Counted from the stretch's first letter, positions 25,834-35,391 are shown. The stretch is 64,000 bases of DNA from Candidatus Latescibacterota bacterium (GCA_022823725.1 JAJEHL010000021.1:1-64000), one strand, 5' to 3'. The notes: generated by a model from the letters alone, not told the origin. A program made the numbers and translations.

Positions 25834-26601
25834 ATGATCGAAAAAACCATTGGAGTTACAACTTCAGACGGCACAATGCCCACCTGTGTCTTTCATCCAG
25901 AAGGCGAAGGACCGCATCCCGTTGTCATCTTCTACTTTGACATATTTGGCATTCGCGACGAAATAAAAAACATGTGCCGTCGTTTTGCTCGCGCGGGATA
26001 TTACGCTGCACTCCCCTCCCTATTTTATCGCATGGGCAATCCGTCTTACAACCCCGAAAAATTCATGAGCGGCGATCTCAATCTCGAAAACACGGATCCC
26101 CTGCACCCAATGAACCTCAACACCAGCACGACCAATGCCCTGGTCATCGACGACACGGGCACCCTACTTCGCCACCTCGACAAAGAAGAACCTCAAGCCA
26201 ATGCCCAACGGGTCGGCTCTATCGGCACCTGTATGGGCGGCCGCCACGCCCTCTTTGCAGCAGCGGAATATCCCGATCAGGTTCTCGCTTTCGCCTCCAT
26301 TCACGGCGGCAAACTCGTCACCGATGCATCGGACTCGCCCCATCTCGCCATTCCCAAACTCAGAGCCGAAGGCTACTTTGGTTGGGCAGACCAGGATGCC
26401 GGCGCGACCGAAGAACACTTACAACGCTACAAAGCCGAACTCACCCGCTGTAACGTTCCACATCGCATTGACTTTATGCCCGGCGCGCTACACGGCTATT
26501 TCTTTCCCCAGCGTCTAACGCACTACAACGAAGACGCCGCTGAAAAATCCTGGGATGCGGTTCTCGACCTATTCGCCCGCACTCTCAAAAGTAAAAAATA
26601 A
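25834..26601 (+). CDS. Dienelactone-hydrolase-family protein
   Basis: A 255-residue hydrolase of the DLH type. The nucleophile is Cys in GTCMGGRHAL (~133), typical for dienelactone hydrolases rather than the Ser of esterases. The final His is in GALHGYF (~219), with an acidic residue between (GWADQDAG). FYFDIFGIRDEIKNM matches the substrate-loop region. It would open lactone rings of aromatic or sugar-derived acids. The start lies 10 bases after the hairpin, with AAGGATAAC upstream. Confidence 0.82.
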   Translation: MIEKTIGVTTSDGTMPTCVFHPEGEGPHPVVIFYFDIFGIRDEIKNMCRRFARAGYYAALPSLFYRMGNPSYNPEKFMSGDLNLENTDPLHPMNLNTSTTNALVIDDTGTLLRHLDKEEPQANAQRVGSIGTCMGGRHALFAAAEYPDQVLAFASIHGGKLVTDASDSPHLAIPKLRAEGYFGWADQDAGATEEHLQRYKAELTRCNVPHRIDFMPGALHGYFFPQRLTHYNEDAAEKSWDAVLDLFARTLKSKK

Positions 26602-26602
26602 A

Positions 26603-26634
26603 AAGCCCGGTGATCTCACCGGGCTTCGATTTAG
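26603..26634. terminator. Bidirectional terminator between convergent genes
   Basis: AAGCCCGGTGA (26603-26613) and TCACCGGGCTT (26616-26626) are perfect arms. The hairpin lies between the DLH stop at 26601 and the opposing gene's stop at 26647. A-rich and T-rich flanks suit both directions. Confidence 0.75.
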
Positions 26635-26646
26635 AAATAGTGCGAT

Positions 26647-27069
26647 TTACCACAAATGCACATATACGGCGGGGCGCACCTTTTGGCCCGCTGTGCCAAC
26701 AGACAAAAGAGAATCCGCATAAGCTGCATCATTCACCATACGCTCTCGGCTGCCCCCCTTTAGAAACAGATGCAAATGCCGGTCGGGTTCTGCAACCAGA
26801 CCATTTACTGTTTTGCGAAACTCGCCTGGCCCTAAACTGCGTGTTGCAGATCGCCCATCTTCCGAAAACGCCAGACCTCTGGAAGTATATAAAATCACCA
26901 CATCCCCCGGCTCGGGATTGTGGTGATAGACGCGCCACACGGGCTGTGACACATTCAAAATCATAATCCCCAGACACAGCATCAGCATCATGATGCCCAA
27001 AAACAACTCTTTGCTCACATCGTGTGTTTCGGCTTCGGCCACCGCGCGCTGTAAAAAACGTCGCCTCAT
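26647..27069 (-). CDS. Small membrane-anchored protein of a TolQ-like trio (ExbD-like position)
   Basis: A 140-residue protein with a basic N-terminus (MRRRFLQ), one transmembrane helix (about residues 24-42) and a periplasmic domain of ~95 residues. This is the topology of ExbD/TolR, although the conserved Asp in the helix is not evident: the helix reads LFLGIMMLMLCLGIMILN. The ATG at 27069 overlaps the stop of the TolQ-like gene by ATGA; longer in-frame starts upstream would overlap further. It is therefore probably a partner of that channel. No family is recognised with certainty. Confidence 0.55.
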   Translation of the reverse strand: MRRRFLQRAVAEAETHDVSKELFLGIMMLMLCLGIMILNVSQPVWRVYHHNPEPGDVVILYTSRGLAFSEDGRSATRSLGPGEFRKTVNGLVAEPDRHLHLFLKGGSRERMVNDAAYADSLLSVGTAGQKVRPAVYVHLW

Positions 27070-27824
27070 TCTCTTTTCTCTCCCTCGCGCATATCCAACC
27101 ATTTGCGTTCCAGATCAGACATGCGATTCAGCAACATATCATAGCCCTTTCGAAGCGGCAAATAGGCCAACAACGCGACGAGCGTTGTCTGAAATGCCAG
27201 CACCAATCCACCTGCCATATCGCGCAACACCTTAAACGTCTCGGTCGCTTCATCCAGCCGAGTCAGTTCTTCAGCCATCAGCAAAATACCGCACACAGTC
27301 CCCAAATACCCATAAAACGGAATGCGACTCAAAGCGCGCTGCTCGGACAACAACCGCTCGCCAAACACAGCGAGTAACTCATCTACTGCCTCGTCATCGC
27401 GCGCTTTTAGGTCCGCATAATTCTCGCGGCTCTGGCGAAATTCATCCACCTGCCCCTGGCGCAATGCAGTCAAATTACCTGTTTCCGCACCTTCTGCGCC
27501 CAATCGCCGCCAAAAATGAATAAACGTGACCAGATGCACTGCCGAACTGCCCAAAACGAGCACATAAGCCGAACGCCCTGTCCACTCGACCCAACTCGCC
27601 GCTGCTGGTGCAAAAAAATAATAATAAATACCAATACTCGCCACGCCAGCACCACCCAATCCACCTATTATCGCACCAGGCCAATTGGACTCCGGCAGGC
27701 CAAACTGTTTTTCGTAACGACAAATAGCACTTAAGCGTTGCATCAAAATCAATGCACCTGCTATCGCACACACCACCCAAAAAAGACCCAACGACAACGA
27801 TTCAGACCAGTGTAATCCGTACAT
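27066..27824 (-). CDS. MotA/TolQ/ExbB-like proton-channel protein
   Basis: A 252-residue membrane protein with helices near residues 9-28, 47-65 and 78-100, and a C-terminal pair around FYGYLGTVCGILLMAEEL (~180) and MAGGLVLAFQTTLVALLAYL (~210). GTVxGI followed by a glycine-rich helix with T-T is the TolQ/ExbB/MotA signature. These channels use the proton gradient to drive a periplasmic partner. The ATG at 27824 shares one base with the preceding stop. The usual ExbD/TolR and TonB/TolA genes are replaced by unfamiliar ones. Confidence 0.75.
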   Translation of the reverse strand: MYGLHWSESLSLGLFWVVCAIAGALILMQRLSAICRYEKQFGLPESNWPGAIIGGLGGAGVASIGIYYYFFAPAAASWVEWTGRSAYVLVLGSSAVHLVTFIHFWRRLGAEGAETGNLTALRQGQVDEFRQSRENYADLKARDDEAVDELLAVFGERLLSEQRALSRIPFYGYLGTVCGILLMAEELTRLDEATETFKVLRDMAGGLVLAFQTTLVALLAYLPLRKGYDMLLNRMSDLERKWLDMREGEKRE

Positions 27825-29017
27825 CAATCACTTTCTCCCATTAACGATTGCCAGCGTATGGACACATACAACACATAAATTCCCACGATCAACGTGGGCA
27901 ATAACAATCCCAACCGCGTGGCCTGCGACTGCCCCCCCCCGCCACCGCGTCTCATTCCCTGCGGCTGCACCTGAGCATCGCCCCCCTCATCTTTCGTCTC
28001 ACTTTTCATCCCACCGCGTTCTTCGGGAGGACGATACGCCTGCTCGCGACTGCCGCGATCACTCGCGATGGGAACCGCATCACCCGTGGACGCAGTTACG
28101 GCACCCTCTCCTTTTAACGCCCGGCGGTCTGGATAAATCAACTGCTGCTGCACCGCCGGTAACTTCTCCGACCAGGACCGCACATTTTTTGCCACCTGTG
28201 CTGACACCTCTTCGATCAAAGGCGCGGCTTTCCCCAGTGTCAGCGATGCAGAACGGGCGCGCTCTGCATCGTAACGCGGCACACTCAGATTGCCCTGACG
28301 GGCTAAATCTGCTCTTAATTTTTCTCGTCGAGCCTGCAAAATAGCGAGTTGCTGGGCAAAGGTGTGATAATCCATCGCCTGTTGCTGCGCAGCCATTGGT
28401 CTTGCGGGTGTGGTTTCTGCAAGCGCGCGATCAATCGCACCCCGGTCAAATGTGACAGCCATATCGACAAACCCAAACATTCGCATGCCCCAAATCGGTT
28501 GCGCGCCGGGAATATCCGGCATCGGATGGGCATAAATAATTTCCGTTGCCCGTCCCCCCGCGGTCTCCCAGGCCCCATTGGAAACCACAATAGGGTACAA
28601 CCTTCCTGCACCATCTTTCAGATATAACCCACCCAGAAAACCACTCTCGACCCTATCCGTATCCCAGCACCGCACGCGCAGGCGATTTTGCCCTTGGAAA
28701 TACAAATCCGGAACGGTCACTTCCACGGGCGTCAACCGGGTCTCCCCCACGGGAAAATCATTGAGCCAAACCCGCGCTTCGTCATCTGCCCAAAAAATCA
28801 TCACAGCCGTCATCCCCTCGGGCAGCACGCGCTCGGGACGCGCTTCGGGCAGCTTCTTCAACACCTCGGCATCTGCCACCTGCATCATGCGCACGAGACT
28901 ATCTACGGCAGCGGACACATCGTTGTATTCCCGTCGGATTACCGTCACATCCCTCTCCATTGCCTCCACATAACCGCTGGCAAATAGCAACAGAATCACA
29001 ACGATCATCAAACGCAT
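27824..29017 (-). CDS. Secreted protein with C-terminal membrane helix, first gene of the TolQ-like trio
   Basis: A 397-residue protein. It has an N-terminal signal sequence (MRLMIVVILLLFASGYVEA), a beta-rich domain around residues 60-190 (including VWLNDFPVGETRL and LYFQGQNRLRVRCWD, similar to carbohydrate-binding or adhesin-like folds), and a helical linker. A disordered Gly/Arg/Gln-rich stretch with RRGGGGGQSQ follows, then a transmembrane helix close to the C-terminus (~370-390). The topology suits a periplasmic effector moved by the channel. The start at 29017 lies five bases after the preceding stop codon (4-base gap). The family was not recognised. Confidence 0.6.
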   Translation of the reverse strand: MRLMIVVILLLFASGYVEAMERDVTVIRREYNDVSAAVDSLVRMMQVADAEVLKKLPEARPERVLPEGMTAVMIFWADDEARVWLNDFPVGETRLTPVEVTVPDLYFQGQNRLRVRCWDTDRVESGFLGGLYLKDGAGRLYPIVVSNGAWETAGGRATEIIYAHPMPDIPGAQPIWGMRMFGFVDMAVTFDRGAIDRALAETTPARPMAAQQQAMDYHTFAQQLAILQARREKLRADLARQGNLSVPRYDAERARSASLTLGKAAPLIEEVSAQVAKNVRSWSEKLPAVQQQLIYPDRRALKGEGAVTASTGDAVPIASDRGSREQAYRPPEERGGMKSETKDEGGDAQVQPQGMRRGGGGGQSQATRLGLLLPTLIVGIYVLYVSIRWQSLMGESD

Positions 29018-29021
29018 TTTC

Positions 29022-30146
29022 TCAATAATCCGCAAAAGATCCGTCATCTTCATGCCAGAACATCCCGCGCAGGCGATAAGATTCATCGCGCAATGCCTCG
29101 AGCGCATCATCGTCCATATCCACACCCAAACCCGGCTCAGTTGGCAACTCAATAAAACCATCTCGAAAAATCAGAGGCGTCTCAAACAAACCCTCTCCAC
29201 GGTTATGACCGCCCTCGCAAATCAACAAATTTGGAATCGTTGCCATCACATGCACCGACGCTGCCACCCCCACCGGTCCGGCGGCATTGTGAGGCGCAAT
29301 CGCCATATTGTGAATCTCTGCCATCCCCGCGATCTTTTTCAATTCCAAAATACCCCCACAATGGCGAATATCCGGTTGCAAAATCGCGCACATCTCCCGC
29401 TCAATGAGTTCTCGGAAACCCCAGCGCGTCAAATGCCGTTCACCCGTGGCAATAGGCACAGTTGTGCTCCGGGACAGCGCCAATAACGCCTCGTTATTTT
29501 CCGGATGACACGGCTCTTCTGCGAACAGTGGACGCAGCGGCTCCAACTCCTTCACCAGAATCGCGGCCATCGCCGGACTCAACCGCCGATGTAAATCCAC
29601 CGCAATATCGACCGAATAGCCCACAGCTTCGCGCACCGCAGCAACGCGCGAAACCATAAAATCTATTTTCTCTGGCGTATCGACAAATCTCACAGGACTC
29701 GGTGAAGCCCCCATCTTCACAGCGCGAAAGCCCTCTGCCACCTTCTGGCTCGCATTCTCCGCGCACTCTTCCGGCGTCGTCCCCCCCGTCCCTGTGTACA
29801 CGCGGATGCGATCGCGAACCTTCCCACCCAAAAGTTTCCAAACCGGCAGCCCAACCATTTTGCCAAACACATCCCACATCGCCATCTCAATCCCACTCAG
29901 CGCACCGACCAGCACCGGCATACTCCGGCTATAACTCGAGCGATACATCGCCTGCCAGTGATCTTCGATATTCAGCGGATCTTTACCCACCAGATACTCG
30001 GCCATATCCTCTACAGCCTGCGCCACCACGCGCCAATGCTCGTAATTCATCGGCTCGCCATACCCCACCAATCCCTCATCAGTAAACATCTTCAAAACCA
30101 TCGCCCGACCCCGAATGGGAATCGTCTCAAAACCCGTAATTTTCAT
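29022..30146 (-). CDS. Enolase-superfamily sugar-acid dehydratase (mandelate racemase/galactonate dehydratase type)
   Basis: A 374-residue protein of the mandelate-racemase branch. The metal ligands are probably the Asp of VDLHRR, the Glu of AEEPCHP and the Glu of GERHLTR. A catalytic His lies in APHNAAG, and the Lys of VKMGAS is also conserved. Loss of water from galactonate, gluconate or related acids is the usual activity. The ATG at 30146 is preferred over a TTG two codons before. It follows the uronate-dehydrogenase-like gene after 12 bases, and the pairing suits a uronate/aldonate route. Confidence 0.85.
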   Translation of the reverse strand: MKITGFETIPIRGRAMVLKMFTDEGLVGYGEPMNYEHWRVVAQAVEDMAEYLVGKDPLNIEDHWQAMYRSSYSRSMPVLVGALSGIEMAMWDVFGKMVGLPVWKLLGGKVRDRIRVYTGTGGTTPEECAENASQKVAEGFRAVKMGASPSPVRFVDTPEKIDFMVSRVAAVREAVGYSVDIAVDLHRRLSPAMAAILVKELEPLRPLFAEEPCHPENNEALLALSRSTTVPIATGERHLTRWGFRELIEREMCAILQPDIRHCGGILELKKIAGMAEIHNMAIAPHNAAGPVGVAASVHVMATIPNLLICEGGHNRGEGLFETPLIFRDGFIELPTEPGLGVDMDDDALEALRDESYRLRGMFWHEDDGSFADY

Positions 30147-30158
30147 ATTCAAAACCCG

Positions 30159-31007
30159 TTATTCCTTTTTCTGTGCCCCTCGGATAATCTCTGCAATCTC
30201 CCCCGCAAACCGGATCTGACTATCATCCTCTGGCGCGTATCCCACAACGCGCCTTGCATTGTCGATATTCCAGAACCGGTGCGTATTCCCACTAATGCCA
30301 AAAAACACCTGAAACGGCACCCCATTTTCATCTTCAATATTCTCTGCCTCAATACTCTTGATCACCAGTTGCGACAAATCTCGCGCACTCAAATACGCGC
30401 CCAATTCGCGGTGCAACTGCTTCAAATCATCCGCCGACTGTCCTTCCATAATGGTATCTCGGGGCGCACCAATGCGAATGTGAACACTCTCCAACCGCTT
30501 GCCATCGGTCGCATTGCCCGTTGCAAACACAAAAGCCAGATGTTCGTACGACGACTTTGCCCAGCCGTAAAAATTATCGGACAAAGGCAACATATTAGTC
30601 GTGGCAAAATCCAATTGGTCAGACCAGATCAACCGCTCGTAAAAATCGCATGCGTGATTTGAACTCATCACCACAATGCGTCTCACACCCTCCTCGACAC
30701 ACGTTTGGTACACATTGTAGCACATCCGAATATTATCAGACTCCTTCCAATAATCCGTATGCTGCCAATTTACAGTCCCCTTAAATCCACTGTGTACCAC
30801 GGCATCGGCACCTTGAAAATGGGCGCGATATCCATCCCGATCTGGATTTTCCAAATCCACAACTTGCACGCCTTCAACGTCTTCACCCTCGCGGTTGGTC
30901 GTCTTCACATCCAGCAATGTCAGATCATACCTCTCGCGCAATGCGGGCAACATCCGCCCCGCCACATAGCCCGATGCACCTGTAAGAACAACCTTTTTCT
31001 TTGCCAT
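30159..31007 (-). CDS. NAD-dependent epimerase/dehydratase, uronate-dehydrogenase-like
   Basis: A 282-residue extended SDR. The NAD motif is GASGYVAGRM near residue 10. The active-site Ser is in SSNHACD and the Tyr-Lys in YGWAKSSYE near residue 150, a combination seen in uronate dehydrogenases. It would turn uronic acids into aldaric acid lactones with NAD. AAAGGAATGCGAT before the ATG at 31007 fixes the start; an upstream in-frame extension is low complexity and unlikely. It lies between the NagA and dehydratase genes. Confidence 0.75.
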   Translation of the reverse strand: MAKKKVVLTGASGYVAGRMLPALRERYDLTLLDVKTTNREGEDVEGVQVVDLENPDRDGYRAHFQGADAVVHSGFKGTVNWQHTDYWKESDNIRMCYNVYQTCVEEGVRRIVVMSSNHACDFYERLIWSDQLDFATTNMLPLSDNFYGWAKSSYEHLAFVFATGNATDGKRLESVHIRIGAPRDTIMEGQSADDLKQLHRELGAYLSARDLSQLVIKSIEAENIEDENGVPFQVFFGISGNTHRFWNIDNARRVVGYAPEDDSQIRFAGEIAEIIRGAQKKE

Positions 31008-31018
31008 ATCGCATTCCT

Positions 31019-32188
31019 TTATGCAGCCTGATAAACAACCTTCCCCCGCACCACCGTTGCCACCACGTCCAATTTCTCTTGCCCCTCTTCCCACCGGAAC
31101 AGAGACAGACTCGCCTCTTTGTCGACATCCACAGACCCCACGCGATTTTCGATCCCCAACAAACGCGCCGGGTTGCTCGATGTCATTTCAATCGCATCGG
31201 ACAACGAAGCATCTGTAAACCGCACAACATTGGGAATGCCACTGTCCAGAAACAAACCCGCACCCGCCAGATAAGGCGTTCCCGCCAGTGAAATTTTGCC
31301 ATTGGCGTGCAACTCGCTCTTTCCCAACCCGCTTTCACCGCCGTAAATACCCGGCGACAGACCAGCGATAGATGCCACATCGCTCACCAAACACAGGCGT
31401 TCTTTGCCTTTTGCGCGATAAAAACTCTTCAACACCGCAGGCGGCAGGTGAAACCCATCGGGAATAATCCCTGCCCACAACGCATCTGCCGCGAGTTGTT
31501 CCCATATATAATTGGGGTGGCGCGGCAACTCGGCATGCGCACCATTGCCCAGATGGGTTGACATTTGGGCACCGGCAGCAACCGCCTCCTGGATGCGCTC
31601 GGGACTCGCACCCGAATGACCAATCGAAACAATAACACCCGTTGCAGCCACCTTCTCAATAAATGCCAATGCGCCCTCTCGCTCGGGCGCAAGCGTAAAA
31701 ATCGCAATGCGTCCACCAGCCGCTTCTTGATACCGCTGAAATTCATCCCAATCCGGATCGCGCACATGTTCCAGGGGATGCGCCCCGCGTGGACCATCTT
31801 CAGATGCGATATAAGGTCCCTCAACGTGGAATCCTACAAAAGACGCACGCGCGACATCTGATTCCTCACACGCCTTTGCCAACAGCGCCAGGCCGTGAAC
31901 CGCATCTTCCTCAGACGAAGTCGTCACAGTGGGACACCACAAACCCGTGCCCGTCCTGTGCATCCACGCCGCTGTCTCCACAATTTTCTCCACCGTCAAA
32001 TCTTTGGCTTTGTAGTTGATCCCCCCCACGCCATTGACCTGCACATCAAAAATCGCCGGCGCAATCCACACATCGTCCCCACCAATCGCATCTTCCGTCC
32101 CCTCGCGATGAATAGCCGCGATCTGCTCGCCATCTGATTGCACGGTTACGACCTGTGACGTATCGACCAATTTACCTCTAAAATTCAT
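31019..32188 (-). CDS. nagA: N-acetylglucosamine-6-phosphate deacetylase-like amidohydrolase
   Basis: A 389-residue amidohydrolase closely following the NagA pattern. FDVQVNGVGG is near residue 48, GFHVEGPYIA near 120, IGHSGA near 193, HLGNGAH near 214 and LVSDVASIAGL near 274, where the catalytic Asp lies. It removes acetate from GlcNAc-6-P in amino-sugar use. The ATG follows AAGGAGATAAGGCT. It is the first gene of the minus-strand unit that includes the uronate-dehydrogenase-like and dehydratase genes. Confidence 0.87.
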   Translation of the reverse strand: MNFRGKLVDTSQVVTVQSDGEQIAAIHREGTEDAIGGDDVWIAPAIFDVQVNGVGGINYKAKDLTVEKIVETAAWMHRTGTGLWCPTVTTSSEEDAVHGLALLAKACEESDVARASFVGFHVEGPYIASEDGPRGAHPLEHVRDPDWDEFQRYQEAAGGRIAIFTLAPEREGALAFIEKVAATGVIVSIGHSGASPERIQEAVAAGAQMSTHLGNGAHAELPRHPNYIWEQLAADALWAGIIPDGFHLPPAVLKSFYRAKGKERLCLVSDVASIAGLSPGIYGGESGLGKSELHANGKISLAGTPYLAGAGLFLDSGIPNVVRFTDASLSDAIEMTSSNPARLLGIENRVGSVDVDKEASLSLFRWEEGQEKLDVVATVVRGKVVYQAA

Positions 32189-32295
32189 AGCCTTATCTCC
32201 TTTCTGCGCGCTAAACTACGCGATTTTCTGTACTTAATCAATAGCGAATCCATCTGCCCACAATTCATTTGTCCATCACCCCATGTCCCCTTATA

Positions 32296-33675
32296 ATGAC
32301 TAATATGACCCGATCTCAAACCATTGGCCTCATCCTCGGTCCCGCGCTGGCACTATTTATTTTTTTCTTTTCTGGCGACCTTGGCATATCAGCCCGCATG
32401 GCACTCGCTTTCACCGCGCTCACCGTTATTTTCTGGACCTTTGAACCCATCCCCATTTCCTACACCGCCATCCTCATCCTCACGCTCTTTCCGCTTCTCG
32501 ACATTCTCTCTTTTGAAACCACCTTTCAGGGCTTCTCTGGCAAAGCCGTCTGGCTCGTCTTTGCCGGAATGGCATTGAGCCTGGGCATTACCGAAACACC
32601 GCTGGGAGCGCGAATGGCCCAAAGCGTCCTCGGTCGCTTGAGTGGGTATAGGCAACTCGTATTTGGCCTGCACGTCCTGGGTCTCACAATGGCGCTGTTG
32701 ATTCCCTCTGGCGTCGTGCGCGTCCTCATCTTGATGCCGATGGTCGTATCTCTGCTCAAAACCCTCGGCGAAGCCCCCAACTCAAAAGTCAGTGCTGGTC
32801 TCGTCCTCTCACTAACCTGCGCCACATATTACAGCGGCACGGGCATACTGACGGCTGGCGTGCCCAATCTGGTCATTCTCGGCGTTCTGGAATCGCGCGA
32901 TATCACAATCTATTGGAGCGAATGGGCCTATTATCTCTTTCCCGTCATCGGTCTCCTGCGCGTTGGCCTGCTCTACGGTCTTATCCGTTTGCTCTTTCGC
33001 CCCTCGCGAGAACTCAATCTCTCGGCCCACTCCGCTATCGCTGATGTCCCCGCCCAAATGACCAGCCCCGAAAAAAAAATACTCGGCATTCTCATCGCAG
33101 GTGTTCTCCTGTGGACGACCGATGTTATACACGGCATTCATCCGGTCTATATCGGCCTGGGCCTCGTCCTCCTCTGCTACCTGCCCGGCTGGGGGCCCTT
33201 GCCCTTTGACACCATCAAAAAAGTCAATTTTCCCCTTCTCATATTCATCTCTGCAGTTTTTGCTATTGGTCACGCCCTCGAACAATCTGGCCTCAACCAC
33301 GCCCTCGCGTCCGTATTCATACACCATCTCCAAACAGTCGAAACCCCCATTGCCCAACTCGCCCTCATAGCGTATTTGGCCGTACCATTTGATTTTTTAA
33401 TGGACACCGCTGCGGTTGGCGGCGTGCTCGCCCCCTTTTTGCTCGACCTCGGCCCTCAACTCGGCCTATCACCCCTACCCATCGCCCTCAGTCTGGCAAT
33501 TGGCACGGGCGTGGTTTTCATCCCCTATCAGGGCGCGCCATTTATTGTCGCGTACAGCTTCCGATATGCCCGAATGGGACAATTCGTACTCGTGATGTCG
33601 CTGATTTCTCTGATAACGCTCATCGCACTGCTCCCACTGACCCTGTTATACTGGCGGATGATTGGCTTTATTTGA
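32296..33675 (+). CDS. DASS/SLC13-type sodium:anion (dicarboxylate) symporter
   Basis: A 459-residue membrane protein with about 12 hydrophobic helices and the DASS-type repeated architecture. SGFSGKAVWLVFAGMALSLG-like text (FQGFSGKAVWLVFAG) and a mirrored AVGGVLAPFLLDL and GTGVVFIPYQGAPF mark the two hairpins that bind substrate and Na+. It would import dicarboxylates, sulfate or a sugar acid. The ATG at 32296 has a weak ribosome-binding site; a TTG at 32269 is possible. It diverges from nagA. Confidence 0.82.
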   Translation: MTNMTRSQTIGLILGPALALFIFFFSGDLGISARMALAFTALTVIFWTFEPIPISYTAILILTLFPLLDILSFETTFQGFSGKAVWLVFAGMALSLGITETPLGARMAQSVLGRLSGYRQLVFGLHVLGLTMALLIPSGVVRVLILMPMVVSLLKTLGEAPNSKVSAGLVLSLTCATYYSGTGILTAGVPNLVILGVLESRDITIYWSEWAYYLFPVIGLLRVGLLYGLIRLLFRPSRELNLSAHSAIADVPAQMTSPEKKILGILIAGVLLWTTDVIHGIHPVYIGLGLVLLCYLPGWGPLPFDTIKKVNFPLLIFISAVFAIGHALEQSGLNHALASVFIHHLQTVETPIAQLALIAYLAVPFDFLMDTAAVGGVLAPFLLDLGPQLGLSPLPIALSLAIGTGVVFIPYQGAPFIVAYSFRYARMGQFVLVMSLISLITLIALLPLTLLYWRMIGFI

Positions 33676-33708
33676 TTTTATCCCATCGCCGTACAACCCT
33701 TTCTATGC

Positions 33709-33737
33709 TTGACAAATATACCTCCACACGCTTTAAT
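33709..33737 (+). promoter_or_regulatory. Promoter of the IorA-like gene
   Basis: TTGACA (33709-33714), a 17-base spacer and TTTAAT (33732-33737) lie 43 bases before the ATG, preceded by CTATGC. Confidence 0.65.
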
Positions 33738-33780
33738 ATTTCCATTGCTATCACCCGATTTTTCATTCAGGAGTACAAAA

Positions 33781-35391
33781 ATGACCCAAACCATTGATGG
33801 AGAACGCGCCCTGGCATGGGGTGCGGTAGAAGCGGGCGTCGGCGTTGTAACCGGGTATCCCGGTTCACCCGGCACAAATACTTTTAATGCCATGGCCGAA
33901 ATGGCCAAAGACCACGGACACCACGCCGAGTGGTGTATCAATGAACGCATTGCCCTGGACATGGCTGCCGGTGCATCACAGGGCGGCAAGCGCGCGCTCG
34001 TATGTCTCAAAAGCGTGGGCATGAACGTCGCACTCGATACCCTTATGGTGCTCAACATGACCGGTGTACACGCCGGACTCGTCATTGTCATGGGCGATGA
34101 CCCCGGCGCCTGGGGATCGCAAAACGAACAAGATACGCGCACCCTTGGCCCCCTGGCCGAACTTCCAATGCTCGAACCCGCCACGCCCGGGGAAGGCCGC
34201 GACATGATAAAATGGGCTTTTGAATACTCAGAAAGCCTGCAATCCATCGTGATATTGCGCCTGACCAGAAGTTACAGCGTCAGCACGCAAGCCCTTTCCG
34301 ACTTTCGCCCCGCAGCACAACACGCCACCCGCGAACCCGACCGCGAGCCAATGAGCTGGATATCGGCGCTTCGCACAACCGAAGGCAACCACACAGAATT
34401 ACACGAAAAAATCGCACGCGCCACCACACAATTCAGCGACCTGCCCTTCAATCGCGTAGATGGCGGTGGAAAGAAAGGCATCATCGCCTGTGGCATGGTA
34501 CATACCAAACTCCTCGAAGCACTTGAAGGGGCAGACACATCTGACCTCTCCATCCTCAAACTCAGTGCCCTGTATCCCCTCCCACAAAAACTCCTCGCAG
34601 ACTTTCTCGCAAAGTGCACCGAAGTACTCGTCGTTGAGGAAGTCGATCCATACATCGAAGACGCCATCAAAGCCATTGGCTACGACGCCGGTTTTACTCC
34701 GCCAATCCTGGGCAAGCGCACGGGACATCTCACCAGCGTGGGGGAACTCTTCCGCTGGCACATACAAAACGCACTCGATAACTATCTCCCCGGTTTCTCG
34801 CCAACCACGCGCTACACCGAAGAAAATTGGGAAAGCGAAAAACCCTTTCGCAAAAACCACTGCGCTGGCTGCCCCTTCACAGAAATCCTTACTGCACTAC
34901 GCGAAGAAGCCAATGCCCTCGGCCAAAACCCCTTTATATCTGCCGATCCGGGATGCGTGGTAATGGCCGCTCCCATGCTCGACACCAAACTTTCTATGGG
35001 ATCCGCTATTGGCGTAGCCTGTGGCCTGAGCAAAACGGACATTGCCGAACGCACCATTGCGATATGTGGTGACTCCGCCTTTTATCACGGCGGTATCAAT
35101 GCCCTCGTCCATGCGCGCGCCACGGGTGCAACACCCATTGTCATGGTACTCGACAATGGCGGCTCGCTCACCACCGGAGGACAAACCACACCCGATCGAG
35201 GCGTTGAAATAAATGGCGAAGCCGGACCGCAAGTCACCATGCGCGACCTCGCCCTTGCTTGCGGAGCGTCACGAGTCCGCGAAGTCCAGGAACAAGACAC
35301 CGACGACCAGATGCGCGCTGTCTTCAGAGACGCCCTTCAGGACCCCACCCTCAACCTCGTCATTGTGCGAAAACCGTGTCAAGAAGTATAA
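33781..35391 (+). CDS. Indolepyruvate:ferredoxin oxidoreductase alpha-subunit-like, without ferredoxin domain
   Basis: A 536-residue TPP enzyme of the IorA type. The N-terminal pyrimidine-binding domain starts at GYPGSPGTNTF with the INERIALDMAAGAS stretch. The C-terminal TPP-binding part has CGDSAFYHGGINAL and MVLDNGGS near residue 430. IorA usually ends in two 4Fe-4S ferredoxin motifs, but here the protein stops after IVRKPCQEV with no CxxCxxC. A CAGCPF motif in the middle (~362) is one potential cluster or metal site. No iorB is adjacent. It would decarboxylate an aryl or other 2-oxoacid. GGAGTACAAAA precedes the ATG. Confidence 0.8.
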   Translation: MTQTIDGERALAWGAVEAGVGVVTGYPGSPGTNTFNAMAEMAKDHGHHAEWCINERIALDMAAGASQGGKRALVCLKSVGMNVALDTLMVLNMTGVHAGLVIVMGDDPGAWGSQNEQDTRTLGPLAELPMLEPATPGEGRDMIKWAFEYSESLQSIVILRLTRSYSVSTQALSDFRPAAQHATREPDREPMSWISALRTTEGNHTELHEKIARATTQFSDLPFNRVDGGGKKGIIACGMVHTKLLEALEGADTSDLSILKLSALYPLPQKLLADFLAKCTEVLVVEEVDPYIEDAIKAIGYDAGFTPPILGKRTGHLTSVGELFRWHIQNALDNYLPGFSPTTRYTEENWESEKPFRKNHCAGCPFTEILTALREEANALGQNPFISADPGCVVMAAPMLDTKLSMGSAIGVACGLSKTDIAERTIAICGDSAFYHGGINALVHARATGATPIVMVLDNGGSLTTGGQTTPDRGVEINGEAGPQVTMRDLALACGASRVREVQEQDTDDQMRAVFRDALQDPTLNLVIVRKPCQEV

